NCBI GenBank assembly: GCA_910579135.1
Contig: CAJTTM010000016.1
Coordinates: 1-57,242 of the forward strand
From: an uncultured Erysipelotrichales bacterium
GTDB lineage: Bacteria; Bacillota_I; Bacilli_A; Erysipelotrichales; Coprobacillaceae
Length of the DNA stretch: 57,242 bases
Reading direction: 5' to 3'
A program made the position numbers and the translations under genes. Each line of letters opens with the position of its first letter. The stretch's first letter is position 1. This document shows, piece by piece, positions 24,244-32,326 of the stretch. Below the pieces are notes generated by a model. That model had not been told where the DNA came from, searched no databases, and worked only from the letters and a program-made list of their open reading frames with translations.

Positions 24244-25089
24244 ATGAAGAAGTTTTCTCAATTAGCGATTCCATATATTGTATGGAGCATTATTATGCTT
24301 TTACTTCCAATGGGATTGATTGCTTTATATTCAATCACAAGTGGAGGAAACAGCATAGTTAATTTTACTCTCACATTAGAACATTTTAAGAAATTTTTTA
24401 CCGATCCAGATTTTTTATTAATATTATGGAGATCTATTGCGATTGCGCTAAAAACAACAATTATATGTATAGGAATTGGATATCCAACTGCATATTTTAT
24501 TTCAAGATGTAATGATAGAATTAGAAATATTCTTATTTTAGTGATTACCTTACCGACATGGATCAATATGTTAGTAAGAACATATGCTTGGATTGGAATA
24601 TTATCAGATGGAGGAATTTTATCAAATATATTATCTTTTTTAGGATTAAGTAATGGTGAATTGTTATATAGCGAAGGTGCAGTTCTTTTAGGAATGGTAT
24701 ATAATTTTATTCCTTTTATGATTATTCAAATTAATACATCTTTATGTAAAATGGATAAATCCTTATTAGAAGCAAGTGCTGATTTAGGAGCTAATCATTT
24801 TTTAACATTTTGGAAGGTTGTTTTTCCTTTATCGCTTCCAGGAGTTATAAGTGGAATTTCACTTGTCTTTTTACCAGCAGTAAGTTCTTTCTTTATTCCA
24901 AAGCTACTTGGAGGAGGACAGTATTTCTTAATTGGTAATGTTATTGAAAATCAATTTATTAGTGTAGGAGAATGGAATTTTGGTAGTGCTATCTCCATTA
25001 TTATGGCTGTGATTATGATGTTAAGTATGTATTTGGTAAGATATATTGAAAAACGTAATTTGGGAGGAAGAAAGGAGAAAAAAGCATGA
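24244..25089 (+). CDS. potB: Spermidine/putrescine ABC permease PotB
   Basis: 281 residues with six membrane segments (first at about 10-30, PYIVWSIIMLLLPMGLIAL). The permease coupling motif EASADLGANHFLTFWKVVFP, close to EAA---G, sits around 178-197. It pairs with PotC to form the polyamine channel. Starts directly at the end of potA with no gap and overlaps the next gene by 4 bp, so stoichiometry is set by coupling. Confidence 0.94.
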   Translation: MKKFSQLAIPYIVWSIIMLLLPMGLIALYSITSGGNSIVNFTLTLEHFKKFFTDPDFLLILWRSIAIALKTTIICIGIGYPTAYFISRCNDRIRNILILVITLPTWINMLVRTYAWIGILSDGGILSNILSFLGLSNGELLYSEGAVLLGMVYNFIPFMIIQINTSLCKMDKSLLEASADLGANHFLTFWKVVFPLSLPGVISGISLVFLPAVSSFFIPKLLGGGQYFLIGNVIENQFISVGEWNFGSAISIIMAVIMMLSMYLVRYIEKRNLGGRKEKKA

Positions 25090-26975
25090 GAAAAGAGAAA
25101 CGTCTTTTTGGTAAAATAATTATGACTTTAATGGTTGTATTCTTTTATCTTCCTATTCTTTTTATGATTGTTTTTTCCTTTAATTCTTCTAAATCATTAA
25201 CTCAATTTAGTGGGTTTAGTTTACAATGGTATCAAAGAATGTTAAACAATAGTTCTATGATGGAATCATTATATACAACAATATTTGTGGCTTTGATTGC
25301 AACGATTGTATCTACTGTCGTAGGAACTATTAGTGCTATAGGGTTATCAAAATCAAAAAAAATAGTTCATGATTTAATTATGCAAATTAATGATTTTCCA
25401 ATTATGAATCCAGAAATTGTTACTGCAATAGGAATGATGCTATTCTTTATTACATTAAGAATAGAAAGAGGCTTTATAACAATGCTTTTAGCACATATTG
25501 CTTTTTGTATTCCTTATGTTATTTTAAGTGTTATGCCTAAAATTAGATCTTTAGATCCAAACCTGGCAGATGCAGCTATGGATTTAGGTTGTACACCATG
25601 GCAATCATTAATTAAAGTGATTGTACCTCAAATTATGCCAGGAATATTCTCAGGAGCATTGATTGCTTTTACTATGTCTTTTGATGATTTTATCATTTCT
25701 TATTTTGTAACTGGTGGAGGTATCAAAAATTTAAGTATAATGGTTTATACTATGAGCAAGCGTGTAAATCCTAGTATAAATGCGATTTCAACTTTAGTTG
25801 TTGTTTTGATTACAATTGTGTTAATCATTGTGAATGTTATACCAATCATTAGAGAAAAACGTGGTAAAAAAGAAGAATTTACAATGAATAAGAAAACTGG
25901 ATTAAAGATGGGGATTGTTGCATTAGCTTGTCTTTTAATTGTTTCTTTAACTATTTTTAATTCTTCTAATAAACAAAGAAAATATGAAGGACAGACTTTA
26001 CATATTTATAATACTGGTGAATATATGGGAGAAAATATTATTCCTAATTTTGAAAAGAAAACAGGAGCCAAGGTTGTTATGGACTTATTTGAGTCTAATG
26101 AACAAATGTATATTAAGGTTGCGAATGGTGAATCTTATGATATTCTTATCCCTAGTGATTATATGATTGAAAGATTAAAACAAGAGGAATTGCTTCAAAA
26201 GTTAGATAAGTCAAAGATTAGTTGTATGGATTTGATTAATGATGATATTAAAGATTTATCTTATGATAAAAAGAATGATTATTCTGTTCCATATTTTTGG
26301 GGAACTGTTGGTATTATTTATGATAAAACAAAGGTTGATGAAACAGATTTAAAAAAGGAAGGATATAATATCTTTAAAAATCAAAAGTATAAAGGTGATA
26401 TTTATCTCTATGATTCAGAAAGAGATTCTTATATGATGGCATTAAAAGCGTTAGGATATTCTATGAATACAGAAAGTAAAAAAGAATTAGAAGATGCTTA
26501 TAAATGGCTTAGTGACTGTGTGAAAACAATGAAACCAGAGATTGTTACTGATGAAATTATTGATAATATGGCACAAGGAAGGAAAGCTTTTGGACTAGTT
26601 TATTCTGGTGATGCAGCTTATATTATGAGTGAAAATGAAAATATGGGATTTTATATGCCTGGTGGTGGAACGAATGTATGGTGTGATGCTATGGTTATTC
26701 CAAGTAATGCTAAAAATACTGAACTTGCATATGAGTTTATAAATTATATAACAGATTATGATCAAGCATATGATAATTCTTCATTTGTGGGATATACTTC
26801 TCCTAATATTGAAGTTATGGATGAATTAAGTGAAACAGACTTTAAGGGGATAAATGCATATCTTCCAAGAAGTAATAACAAAAATGATGAAGTCTTTAAT
26901 TATAATGCTAAGACTAGAAAGATTATGGCTGAATATTGGAGCAAAGTGAAGATAGAAGCTTCAAATGCGAAATAA
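25086..26975 (+). CDS. potCD: Fused permease and substrate-binding protein PotC-PotD
   Basis: 629 residues. Residues 1-265 are PotC: six membrane segments and the EAA motif DAAMDLGCTPWQSLIKVIVP near 160-180. A basic linker (REKRGKKEEF) leads to a seventh membrane segment near 275-292 (IVALACLLIVSLTIF), which carries PotD across the membrane so that residues about 305-629 are an external polyamine-binding protein (LHIYNTGEYMGENIIPNF, FWGTVGIIYDK, PGGGTNVWCDAMVIP). Such fusions are known in Firmicutes and tether the receptor to the transporter. A terminator follows. Confidence 0.93.
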   Translation: MRKEKRLFGKIIMTLMVVFFYLPILFMIVFSFNSSKSLTQFSGFSLQWYQRMLNNSSMMESLYTTIFVALIATIVSTVVGTISAIGLSKSKKIVHDLIMQINDFPIMNPEIVTAIGMMLFFITLRIERGFITMLLAHIAFCIPYVILSVMPKIRSLDPNLADAAMDLGCTPWQSLIKVIVPQIMPGIFSGALIAFTMSFDDFIISYFVTGGGIKNLSIMVYTMSKRVNPSINAISTLVVVLITIVLIIVNVIPIIREKRGKKEEFTMNKKTGLKMGIVALACLLIVSLTIFNSSNKQRKYEGQTLHIYNTGEYMGENIIPNFEKKTGAKVVMDLFESNEQMYIKVANGESYDILIPSDYMIERLKQEELLQKLDKSKISCMDLINDDIKDLSYDKKNDYSVPYFWGTVGIIYDKTKVDETDLKKEGYNIFKNQKYKGDIYLYDSERDSYMMALKALGYSMNTESKKELEDAYKWLSDCVKTMKPEIVTDEIIDNMAQGRKAFGLVYSGDAAYIMSENENMGFYMPGGGTNVWCDAMVIPSNAKNTELAYEFINYITDYDQAYDNSSFVGYTSPNIEVMDELSETDFKGINAYLPRSNNKNDEVFNYNAKTRKIMAEYWSKVKIEASNAK

Positions 26976-27004
26976 AAGATAGGAAATGATTTCTTATCTT
27001 TTTA
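26974..27004 (+). terminator. Intrinsic terminator of the pot operon
   Basis: AAAAGATAGGAAA (26974-26986) pairs with TTTCTTATCTTTT (26990-27002), one G-U pair, 3-nt loop, and continues in T-rich sequence. Confidence 0.9.
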
Positions 27005-27038
27005 TTTTATGCTAAAATGGGGAATGGAAGGTGATAAA

Positions 27039-27515
27039 ATGAGAATTGGACAATCTATTGATATTCATCAATTAGTTGAAAATAGAAAATTGATCCTAGG
27101 GGGTGTAGAAATCCCTTATGATAAAGGATTAAAAGGGCATAGTGATGCAGATGTATTATTACATGCAGTAATTGAAAGTATTATTGGAGCAATGGGACTT
27201 GGTGATATTGGGAAACATTTTCCTGATACTGATCCTAAGTATAAAGGAATTTCTTCAATGATTTTATTAGAACATACTTATCAAATGATGATAGAAAATG
27301 GTTATAAAATAGGAAATATTGATAGTATTATTATGTGTGAACAACCTAAAATGGCACCTCATATATTAAAGATGAGAGAAAATATTTCAAAGGTCTTACA
27401 TTGTGATATAAATCAAGTCAATGTTAAAGCAACAAGGGGAGAAAAGTTAGGTTTTGTAGGTAGAAAAGAAGGAATTGTTTCTCAATGTGTTGTATTATTA
27501 GAAGAGATAAAATAA
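27039..27515 (+). CDS. ispF: 2-C-methyl-D-erythritol 2,4-cyclodiphosphate synthase
   Basis: 158 residues from ATG 27039, preceded by GGAAGGTGAT; an in-frame ATG at 27009 has no ribosome binding site. The metal-binding Asp8 and His10 are in SIDIHQL, and GHSDADVLLHA and FPDTDPKYKG are the IspF signature; KATRGEKLGFVGRKEG is the C-terminal motif. It makes the cyclodiphosphate of the MEP isoprenoid pathway in the cytoplasm. The enzyme is trimeric. First gene of a tightly packed operon to 31408. Confidence 0.96.
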   Translation: MRIGQSIDIHQLVENRKLILGGVEIPYDKGLKGHSDADVLLHAVIESIIGAMGLGDIGKHFPDTDPKYKGISSMILLEHTYQMMIENGYKIGNIDSIIMCEQPKMAPHILKMRENISKVLHCDINQVNVKATRGEKLGFVGRKEGIVSQCVVLLEEIK

Positions 27516-27536
27516 GTTTTATTAGGAGGTGTCAAT

Positions 27537-28316
27537 ATGGAAAAGAAAATCATACTCACAATACTTTGTTTTTTTATTGTAAGTGAGTTAGGAATATGTT
27601 ATTTACTTCAAGAGATTACACCTTTAAAATTAAAGAATGATATTTTTACTTTTCAACGTGGTGAAAATATTTCTAAAGATATTCATCATTATGTCAATGC
27701 AAATGAATTAGTATTAAATAATACTCAATTAGATTTAAGTTTAGTTTCTTCTGCTGTTGGTGTTTATCAAGCTCATATTATTTATAATGAAAAGAAGTAT
27801 CCTTTTCGTATTCAAATCATTGATACAATTAAACCTAAAATGAAATTAATCAAAGCTGAATGGAGTATTCTTGTTAATGAAAAAATAAATGCGAGAGATT
27901 TAGTTAAGGATATAGAGGATGCTTCTTCTACAACTGTTTATTTTTTAAATAATGATACGCATGAAAAAAAAGAAATTTTATCTTATTTAAAAGAGGGTTC
28001 ATATGTAGAAAAGGTTATTGTAGAGGATTCTTATCATAATGTTTCTTCTGCCTGTAGAGTTATTATTAAAGTCAATAAGAAAGCAATAAAACCATCTTTT
28101 GAGGGTGTTACAAATACTTTTATTAAGTTAGGAGAGTCTTTTGATTTACTAAAAGGTGTTAAAGCTATAGATGAAGTAGATGGTGATATTACCTCTCTTA
28201 TTAAGGTTAAGGGTAGTGTAAATAATAAAAAAATAGGTGATTATGTTATTGAATATAGTGTAAAGAATAGTAAAGGATTAGAAACTAAGGTAAAAAGAAT
28301 TATTACTGTAGAATAG
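27537..28316 (+). CDS. Membrane-anchored DUF5011-like surface protein
   Basis: 259 residues. One N-terminal membrane segment (IILTILCFFIVSELGICYLL) would anchor the rest outside the cell. The C-terminal 80 residues (KAIDEVDGDITSLIKVKG, IGDYVIEYSVKNSKG) are a DUF5011/immunoglobulin-like domain of the kind found on bacterial surfaces; a weaker related segment occupies 95-180. No enzyme motif or LPxTG. It lies between ispF and a rhomboid protease, with AGGAGGTG before the ATG. A surface scaffold or protease substrate is possible. Confidence 0.82.
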   Translation: MEKKIILTILCFFIVSELGICYLLQEITPLKLKNDIFTFQRGENISKDIHHYVNANELVLNNTQLDLSLVSSAVGVYQAHIIYNEKKYPFRIQIIDTIKPKMKLIKAEWSILVNEKINARDLVKDIEDASSTTVYFLNNDTHEKKEILSYLKEGSYVEKVIVEDSYHNVSSACRVIIKVNKKAIKPSFEGVTNTFIKLGESFDLLKGVKAIDEVDGDITSLIKVKGSVNNKKIGDYVIEYSVKNSKGLETKVKRIITVE

Positions 28317-28325
28317 GAGGAAGTT

Positions 28326-28895
28326 ATGATTACTAATATTATTATTGTGATATGTACAATTATTTTTATTTATATACGTTTTGTTTCAAAGTTAGAGCCT
28401 ATTGATTGTGCAATGAAGTTAGGGGCGTTTTATCCTCCTAATATAAGAGAAAATAAAGAATATTATCGATTTATTACATGTAATTTTATTCATACAGATT
28501 TTATTCATTTCTTTATGAATGCTTATTGTATTTATTCTTTAGGTGGTTTCTTTGAGGCTTTACTTGGAACTATGGGGTATATTTACTTGATTGTTTTTGC
28601 GATGCTTATAAGTTCTCTTATGACTTATAGTGCATCTTATATATCATATAAATATGATAATACCATTACAATAGGAGCAAGTGGTATTTTTTATGGATAC
28701 TTAGGTGCTATGCTTGCATTAGCTTTATTGCTTGGTGGAGGATATGCAGATTTATTATATGAGTTTTTAGATGTCATTCTTATCAATGTTATATTTACGC
28801 TCATTAATCCTCGTATTTCTAAAACAGGACATTTAGGTGGAGCATTAGGTGGTTTTATCGCAATTGTTGTATTAATGCTTTTAGGTATGTTATGA
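28326..28895 (+). CDS. Rhomboid-family intramembrane protease
   Basis: 189 residues with six hydrophobic segments. The Ser-His catalytic pair is visible: GASGIFYGYLG (Ser around 120) and GHLGGALGG (His around 167), plus the HFFMNAY entry motif. It cleaves membrane-spanning segments of substrates; the substrate is unknown. The neighbour upstream is a single-pass surface protein and could be a client, but that is only inference. Overlaps the next gene by 4 bp. Confidence 0.9.
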   Translation: MITNIIIVICTIIFIYIRFVSKLEPIDCAMKLGAFYPPNIRENKEYYRFITCNFIHTDFIHFFMNAYCIYSLGGFFEALLGTMGYIYLIVFAMLISSLMTYSASYISYKYDNTITIGASGIFYGYLGAMLALALLLGGGYADLLYEFLDVILINVIFTLINPRISKTGHLGGALGGFIAIVVLMLLGML

Positions 28896-29332
28896 GAATA
28901 TTGATAGATGGAGATGCTTGTCCTCAAAAAGAAGATATTTTAAAAATAGCTCATCAATATTTTATCGATGTCATTTTATTTATTGATTATGCTCATGAAG
29001 TTGATATGAACCGATATCAAAAAGTAATCTATTGTGATGTTGATAGAGATAGTGTTGATAGTCAAATTGTAAAAAGAGTTAAAGAAAATGATTTGGTGAT
29101 TACTCAAGATTATGGACTTGCAGGACTGATTCTTTCAAAAAAAGCGAAGGTATTACATTTGAGTGGAAAGATGATTAATGAAAATAATATTGATGAACTT
29201 TTATTTAGTCGCTATGCAAGTTCAAAGATGAGAAAGATGAACAAACATTTAAAAGGACCAAATAAAAGAACTGAAGAAGATAAAAAAAGATTTTTGAATC
29301 AATTAGAAAGGATTTTAAAAGAAAATGAGTAA
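28892..29332 (+). CDS. YaiI/YqxD family protein (DUF188)
   Basis: 146 residues; MRILIDGDACP at the start and ITQDYGLAGLILSKKAK in the middle are diagnostic of DUF188, a PIN-like fold. The acidic residues Asp6, Asp8 and Asp near 70 are conserved in putative nuclease sites; the molecular activity of the family is not settled. The basic C-terminus (KMRKMNKHLKGPNKR) may bind nucleic acid. Overlaps neighbours on both sides by 4-8 bp. Confidence 0.92.
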   Translation: MRILIDGDACPQKEDILKIAHQYFIDVILFIDYAHEVDMNRYQKVIYCDVDRDSVDSQIVKRVKENDLVITQDYGLAGLILSKKAKVLHLSGKMINENNIDELLFSRYASSKMRKMNKHLKGPNKRTEEDKKRFLNQLERILKENE

Positions 29333-30107
29333 GAAGTATATATTTTTTGATATCGATGGAACATTAACCAATAGTAATCCAGGAGGAATTATTTTACCAT
29401 CAACAATGAATACACTTAAAAAATTAGAAGAAAATGGACATTTTATATCTATTGCGACAGGTAGAAACTATACTATGGCAAAAGAAACTTTAGAAGAAAC
29501 TAGAATTAAAAATGCGGTTTGTTGTGGAGGAAATGCATTAGTTATTGACAATAAACTTCAATATGTAAAACCACTGGATAGAGAAAAAGTTGATGAATTG
29601 ATTGAGGAATGCATTTTAAAAGATATCCCGTTTTGTATTATGAAAGACGATTCTGATAATATGTATACTCATAGCGAAGAATTAATAAATGGAAATTGTG
29701 CTATGAAAATGATTGGAAATATTCAATACGTTAATAAAGAAGACTATAAAAAGTTTGAAGAGATTCATAAAGTATTTATTTTAATACCAAGATTTCAAGA
29801 AAATACTATTAAGTCATTTAAACAATTAGATATTCATTATGCCCGTTATCATGACGATCATTTAGTTGTAGAACCAGATGATAAGTATCAAGGAATTATA
29901 GATATGATTCATACTATTGGAGGGAATTTAGATGATGTTGTTGTTTTTGGTGATGGTCATAATGATTTATCAATGATGAAGCAAGCAGCTATTTCGATTG
30001 CGATGGGGAATGCAATAGATGAACTAAAAGAAATTGCTGATTTTATAACTAAAGATTGTAAGAGTGATGGGATTGAATATGCTTGTCAATGCTATGGATG
30101 GATATAG
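29325..30107 (+). CDS. HAD-superfamily (Cof-type, IIB) phosphatase
   Basis: 260 residues. Motif I is FFDIDGTLTNS with nucleophile Asp near 9; motif III/IV GDGHNDLSMMKQA (about 206-218) fits Cof-type IIB hydrolases that remove phosphate from sugar phosphates, flavins or nucleotides. The cap domain is the C2B type. Substrate cannot be read from sequence. It overlaps the DUF188 gene by 8 bp and precedes bcp. Confidence 0.92.
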   Translation: MSKKYIFFDIDGTLTNSNPGGIILPSTMNTLKKLEENGHFISIATGRNYTMAKETLEETRIKNAVCCGGNALVIDNKLQYVKPLDREKVDELIEECILKDIPFCIMKDDSDNMYTHSEELINGNCAMKMIGNIQYVNKEDYKKFEEIHKVFILIPRFQENTIKSFKQLDIHYARYHDDHLVVEPDDKYQGIIDMIHTIGGNLDDVVVFGDGHNDLSMMKQAAISIAMGNAIDELKEIADFITKDCKSDGIEYACQCYGWI

Positions 30108-30118
30108 GAGGTATAGAT

Positions 30119-30574
30119 ATGTTAGATGAAATGATAAAAGCACCAGATTTTGAGTTATATGATGAAAAAGGAGAATTGCATCGATTAAGTGATTATAAGG
30201 GACAAAAGGTTGTTGTTTATTTTTATCCTAAAGATAGTACACCAGGGTGTACGAAACAAGCTTGTACATTTAGAGAACATTATGAAGATTTTAAAGCGCT
30301 AAATGTTAAAGTTATAGGAATAAGCAAAGACTCTCAAAAGAGTCATGCTCGCTTTATTGAAAAGAATGAATTACCATTTTTATTATTATCAGATCCTGAT
30401 TTAGATGCAATTAAAGCTTATGATGTTTGGCAAGAAAAGAAAATGTATGGAAAGACTTATATGGGGGTTGTAAGATCTACTTATGTTATAGATGAAGAAG
30501 GAATGATTGTTAAGGTATATAAGAAAGCAAGTCCTACAAAGAATCCTTTAGAAATATTAGAGTTTTTAAAATGA
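30119..30574 (+). CDS. bcp: Thioredoxin-dependent thiol peroxidase Bcp
   Basis: 151 residues from ATG 30119 with AGGAGGTAT upstream; a longer reading overlapping the HAD gene lacks a ribosome binding site. The peroxiredoxin motif STPGCTKQACTFR contains the peroxidatic Cys and, five residues on, a resolving Cys. It reduces organic hydroperoxides and H2O2 with thioredoxin. The rest (DSQKSHARFIEKNELPF) fits the Bcp/PrxQ subfamily. Its stop overlaps the next ATG. Confidence 0.95.
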   Translation: MLDEMIKAPDFELYDEKGELHRLSDYKGQKVVVYFYPKDSTPGCTKQACTFREHYEDFKALNVKVIGISKDSQKSHARFIEKNELPFLLLSDPDLDAIKAYDVWQEKKMYGKTYMGVVRSTYVIDEEGMIVKVYKKASPTKNPLEILEFLK

Positions 30575-30774
30575 GTGATTTAAGAGAAATACATGGTATT
30601 GGTAAAAGTATTGAACAAGATTTATTTCAAATGGGTATTTTTTGTGTTGATGATTTAAAAGGACAGACTATAGATCGTTGTATGTTATATGTTTTTAGAT
30701 GTGCTGTTCATTATGTTGAAAGTAACAGACTTGATAAACAATCAAAATGGTGGGATTTTAAAGATGAAAATTAA
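30571..30774 (+). CDS. Helix-hairpin-helix protein, Cdd1-like
   Basis: 67 residues. LREIHGIGKSIEQDLFQMGI is a helix-hairpin-helix motif followed by DDLKGQTIDRCMLYVFRCAV, matching the Cdd1/TfoX C-terminal-like family of small HhH proteins. Most members have a few more residues between the two motifs, so this is a compact variant. Non-specific DNA contact is expected from the HhH. It overlaps bcp by 4 bp and the next gene by 11 bp. Confidence 0.82.
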   Translation: MSDLREIHGIGKSIEQDLFQMGIFCVDDLKGQTIDRCMLYVFRCAVHYVESNRLDKQSKWWDFKDEN

Positions 30775-31408
30775 TGTGTTTGATAAATATAAATGTTATA
30801 TAGATCAACTATTGAATTATGGATTTTATAAAGTAGGGAATACATATATATATGAAAAAGAATTAAAAGACAAATCTATGTATGTACGTTTTGAAATTAA
30901 TGAAAGTTTATTTGAAATAAAAGTCTTTGATGATGAAGATGAATATCTTCCTTTTAATATTAAAAATACAACAAGTGATTATATTATACAAATTAAAAAT
31001 GAGGTTAGTATATATTTAGAAGATATTTTAAAGAATTGTTTTGAAAGTTTAAAAATTAAAAACAAATTACTTGATTATGTAAAAGATAAGTATCAAAGTG
31101 AACCTGAATATTTATGGGCTGATACACCTAATACATGTATTGTAAGAACAAATAAGAAGTGGTATGGAATCTTTATGGATATTCCTTATCAATCTCTTCA
31201 AATATCAAAAGAAGGTAAAATAGATGTATTAAATCTTAAAAATGATTCTCAAAAGATTCAAGATTTGATTGATCATAAACATTACTTTCCAGCATATCAT
31301 ATGAATAAGAAGTATTGGATATCAATATTGCTTGATAATTATGTGAATATAGAAGAAGTCAAAAAACTAATTGATGAAAGTTATTTAATAGTAAACAAAA
31401 GAGGCTAA
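30764..31408 (+). CDS. MmcQ/YjbR family protein with extra N-terminal domain
   Basis: 214 residues from ATG 30764, overlapping the HhH gene by 11 bp. The C-terminal half (residues about 100-205) carries the YjbR signature: PNTCIVRTNKKWYGIFMDIP, GKIDVLNLKND, HYFPAYHMNKKYWISILLD. Function of this family is not settled; it has a fold related to the CyaY/YjbR group and DNA binding has been proposed. The first 95 residues look like a second, beta-rich domain, giving nearly twice the length of the minimal family. A convergent terminator follows. Confidence 0.88.
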   Translation: MKINVFDKYKCYIDQLLNYGFYKVGNTYIYEKELKDKSMYVRFEINESLFEIKVFDDEDEYLPFNIKNTTSDYIIQIKNEVSIYLEDILKNCFESLKIKNKLLDYVKDKYQSEPEYLWADTPNTCIVRTNKKWYGIFMDIPYQSLQISKEGKIDVLNLKNDSQKIQDLIDHKHYFPAYHMNKKYWISILLDNYVNIEEVKKLIDESYLIVNKRG

Positions 31409-31418
31409 ATGCCTCTTT
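31398..31418. terminator. Bidirectional terminator between convergent genes
   Basis: AAAGAGGC (31398-31405) and GCCTCTTT (31411-31418) with a 5-nt loop; A-rich on one side and T-rich on the other. It serves the rightward operon and the leftward DUF975 gene. Confidence 0.85.
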
Positions 31419-32208
31419 CATCATATAATGAATATTCATTTTCTTTTAAAGTTAAATAGAGTTCTGCTTGAGTTGCATAAACATAAGGACTTACATAAAA
31501 GACCCCTACAATGCCAAATGTGAGTGCGCTTAATAGATGCCATCCTATAAAAGAAAAATCTAATATAAAACTATTCCATTTATGACCTAACATCATCTTT
31601 TTGCTTGTATAAAAAACTTCTTGAGAAGATAAATTAGGATCTTGTGCTAAAAGATAAGGTATCATCTGATATTCATAACTTTTCACGATTCCAGGAACTA
31701 CAAATAATAACGCCCATAAAAAAGTATATAAACTTCTTAAAAATTGAATTTTCACAATATTAAGATAATAATCACTATTAAATACAAATAAGAAATCTTT
31801 TAAATCTCCAGATTCATTAGAATTATCAATAAAATATTTACGTGCACCTACTTCCATAGGACTAAAAATAAAGATATCTAATAACAATCCTGCTACCACT
31901 ATCAAGATACCAAAACTAAGTAACATAGAAATAGGTAAACCATGATATTTAATTGTAATATGATTATCTGTAGGTGTATTGAAAAAAACATCAACTGGCT
32001 CATCTTGATCAAATATATATGGAATATCCTCCTCATCAATTATATATGACATAGAATAAGAATTATCATAGCTTGTTGTGTTGTAATTGATTTCTGGAGA
32101 AAAACCACCAACAATAAATGTAAGAAATAAAGCTGCTATTACACATTTCCAATAATTTCTCCTCATTGCATATTTACCTTTAGACTTAAGTTCTGATCTT
32201 GTCCACAT
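31405..32208 (-). CDS. DUF975 family membrane protein
   Basis: 267 residues, start at MWTRSELKSKGKYAM, the diagnostic N-terminus of DUF975; GAGGTGAT lies 5-12 nt upstream of this ATG, better placed than for two upstream in-frame codons. At least four membrane segments (about 25-45, 90-115, 150-175, 205-240). The cytoplasmic/outer side is unclear. Family function is unknown. It reads leftward into a shared terminator. Confidence 0.88.
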   Translation of the reverse strand: MWTRSELKSKGKYAMRRNYWKCVIAALFLTFIVGGFSPEINYNTTSYDNSYSMSYIIDEEDIPYIFDQDEPVDVFFNTPTDNHITIKYHGLPISMLLSFGILIVVAGLLLDIFIFSPMEVGARKYFIDNSNESGDLKDFLFVFNSDYYLNIVKIQFLRSLYTFLWALLFVVPGIVKSYEYQMIPYLLAQDPNLSSQEVFYTSKKMMLGHKWNSFILDFSFIGWHLLSALTFGIVGVFYVSPYVYATQAELYLTLKENEYSLYDERGI

Positions 32209-32326
32209 ATTCATCACCTCTTAATAACATTATATTATCAAAATTATTTTTATGCAATATAATTATTAGAATACTACATTTTTGGTTGTTAAAATGATAA
32301 AAAGTCGACATAAAGTCAACTTTCTA

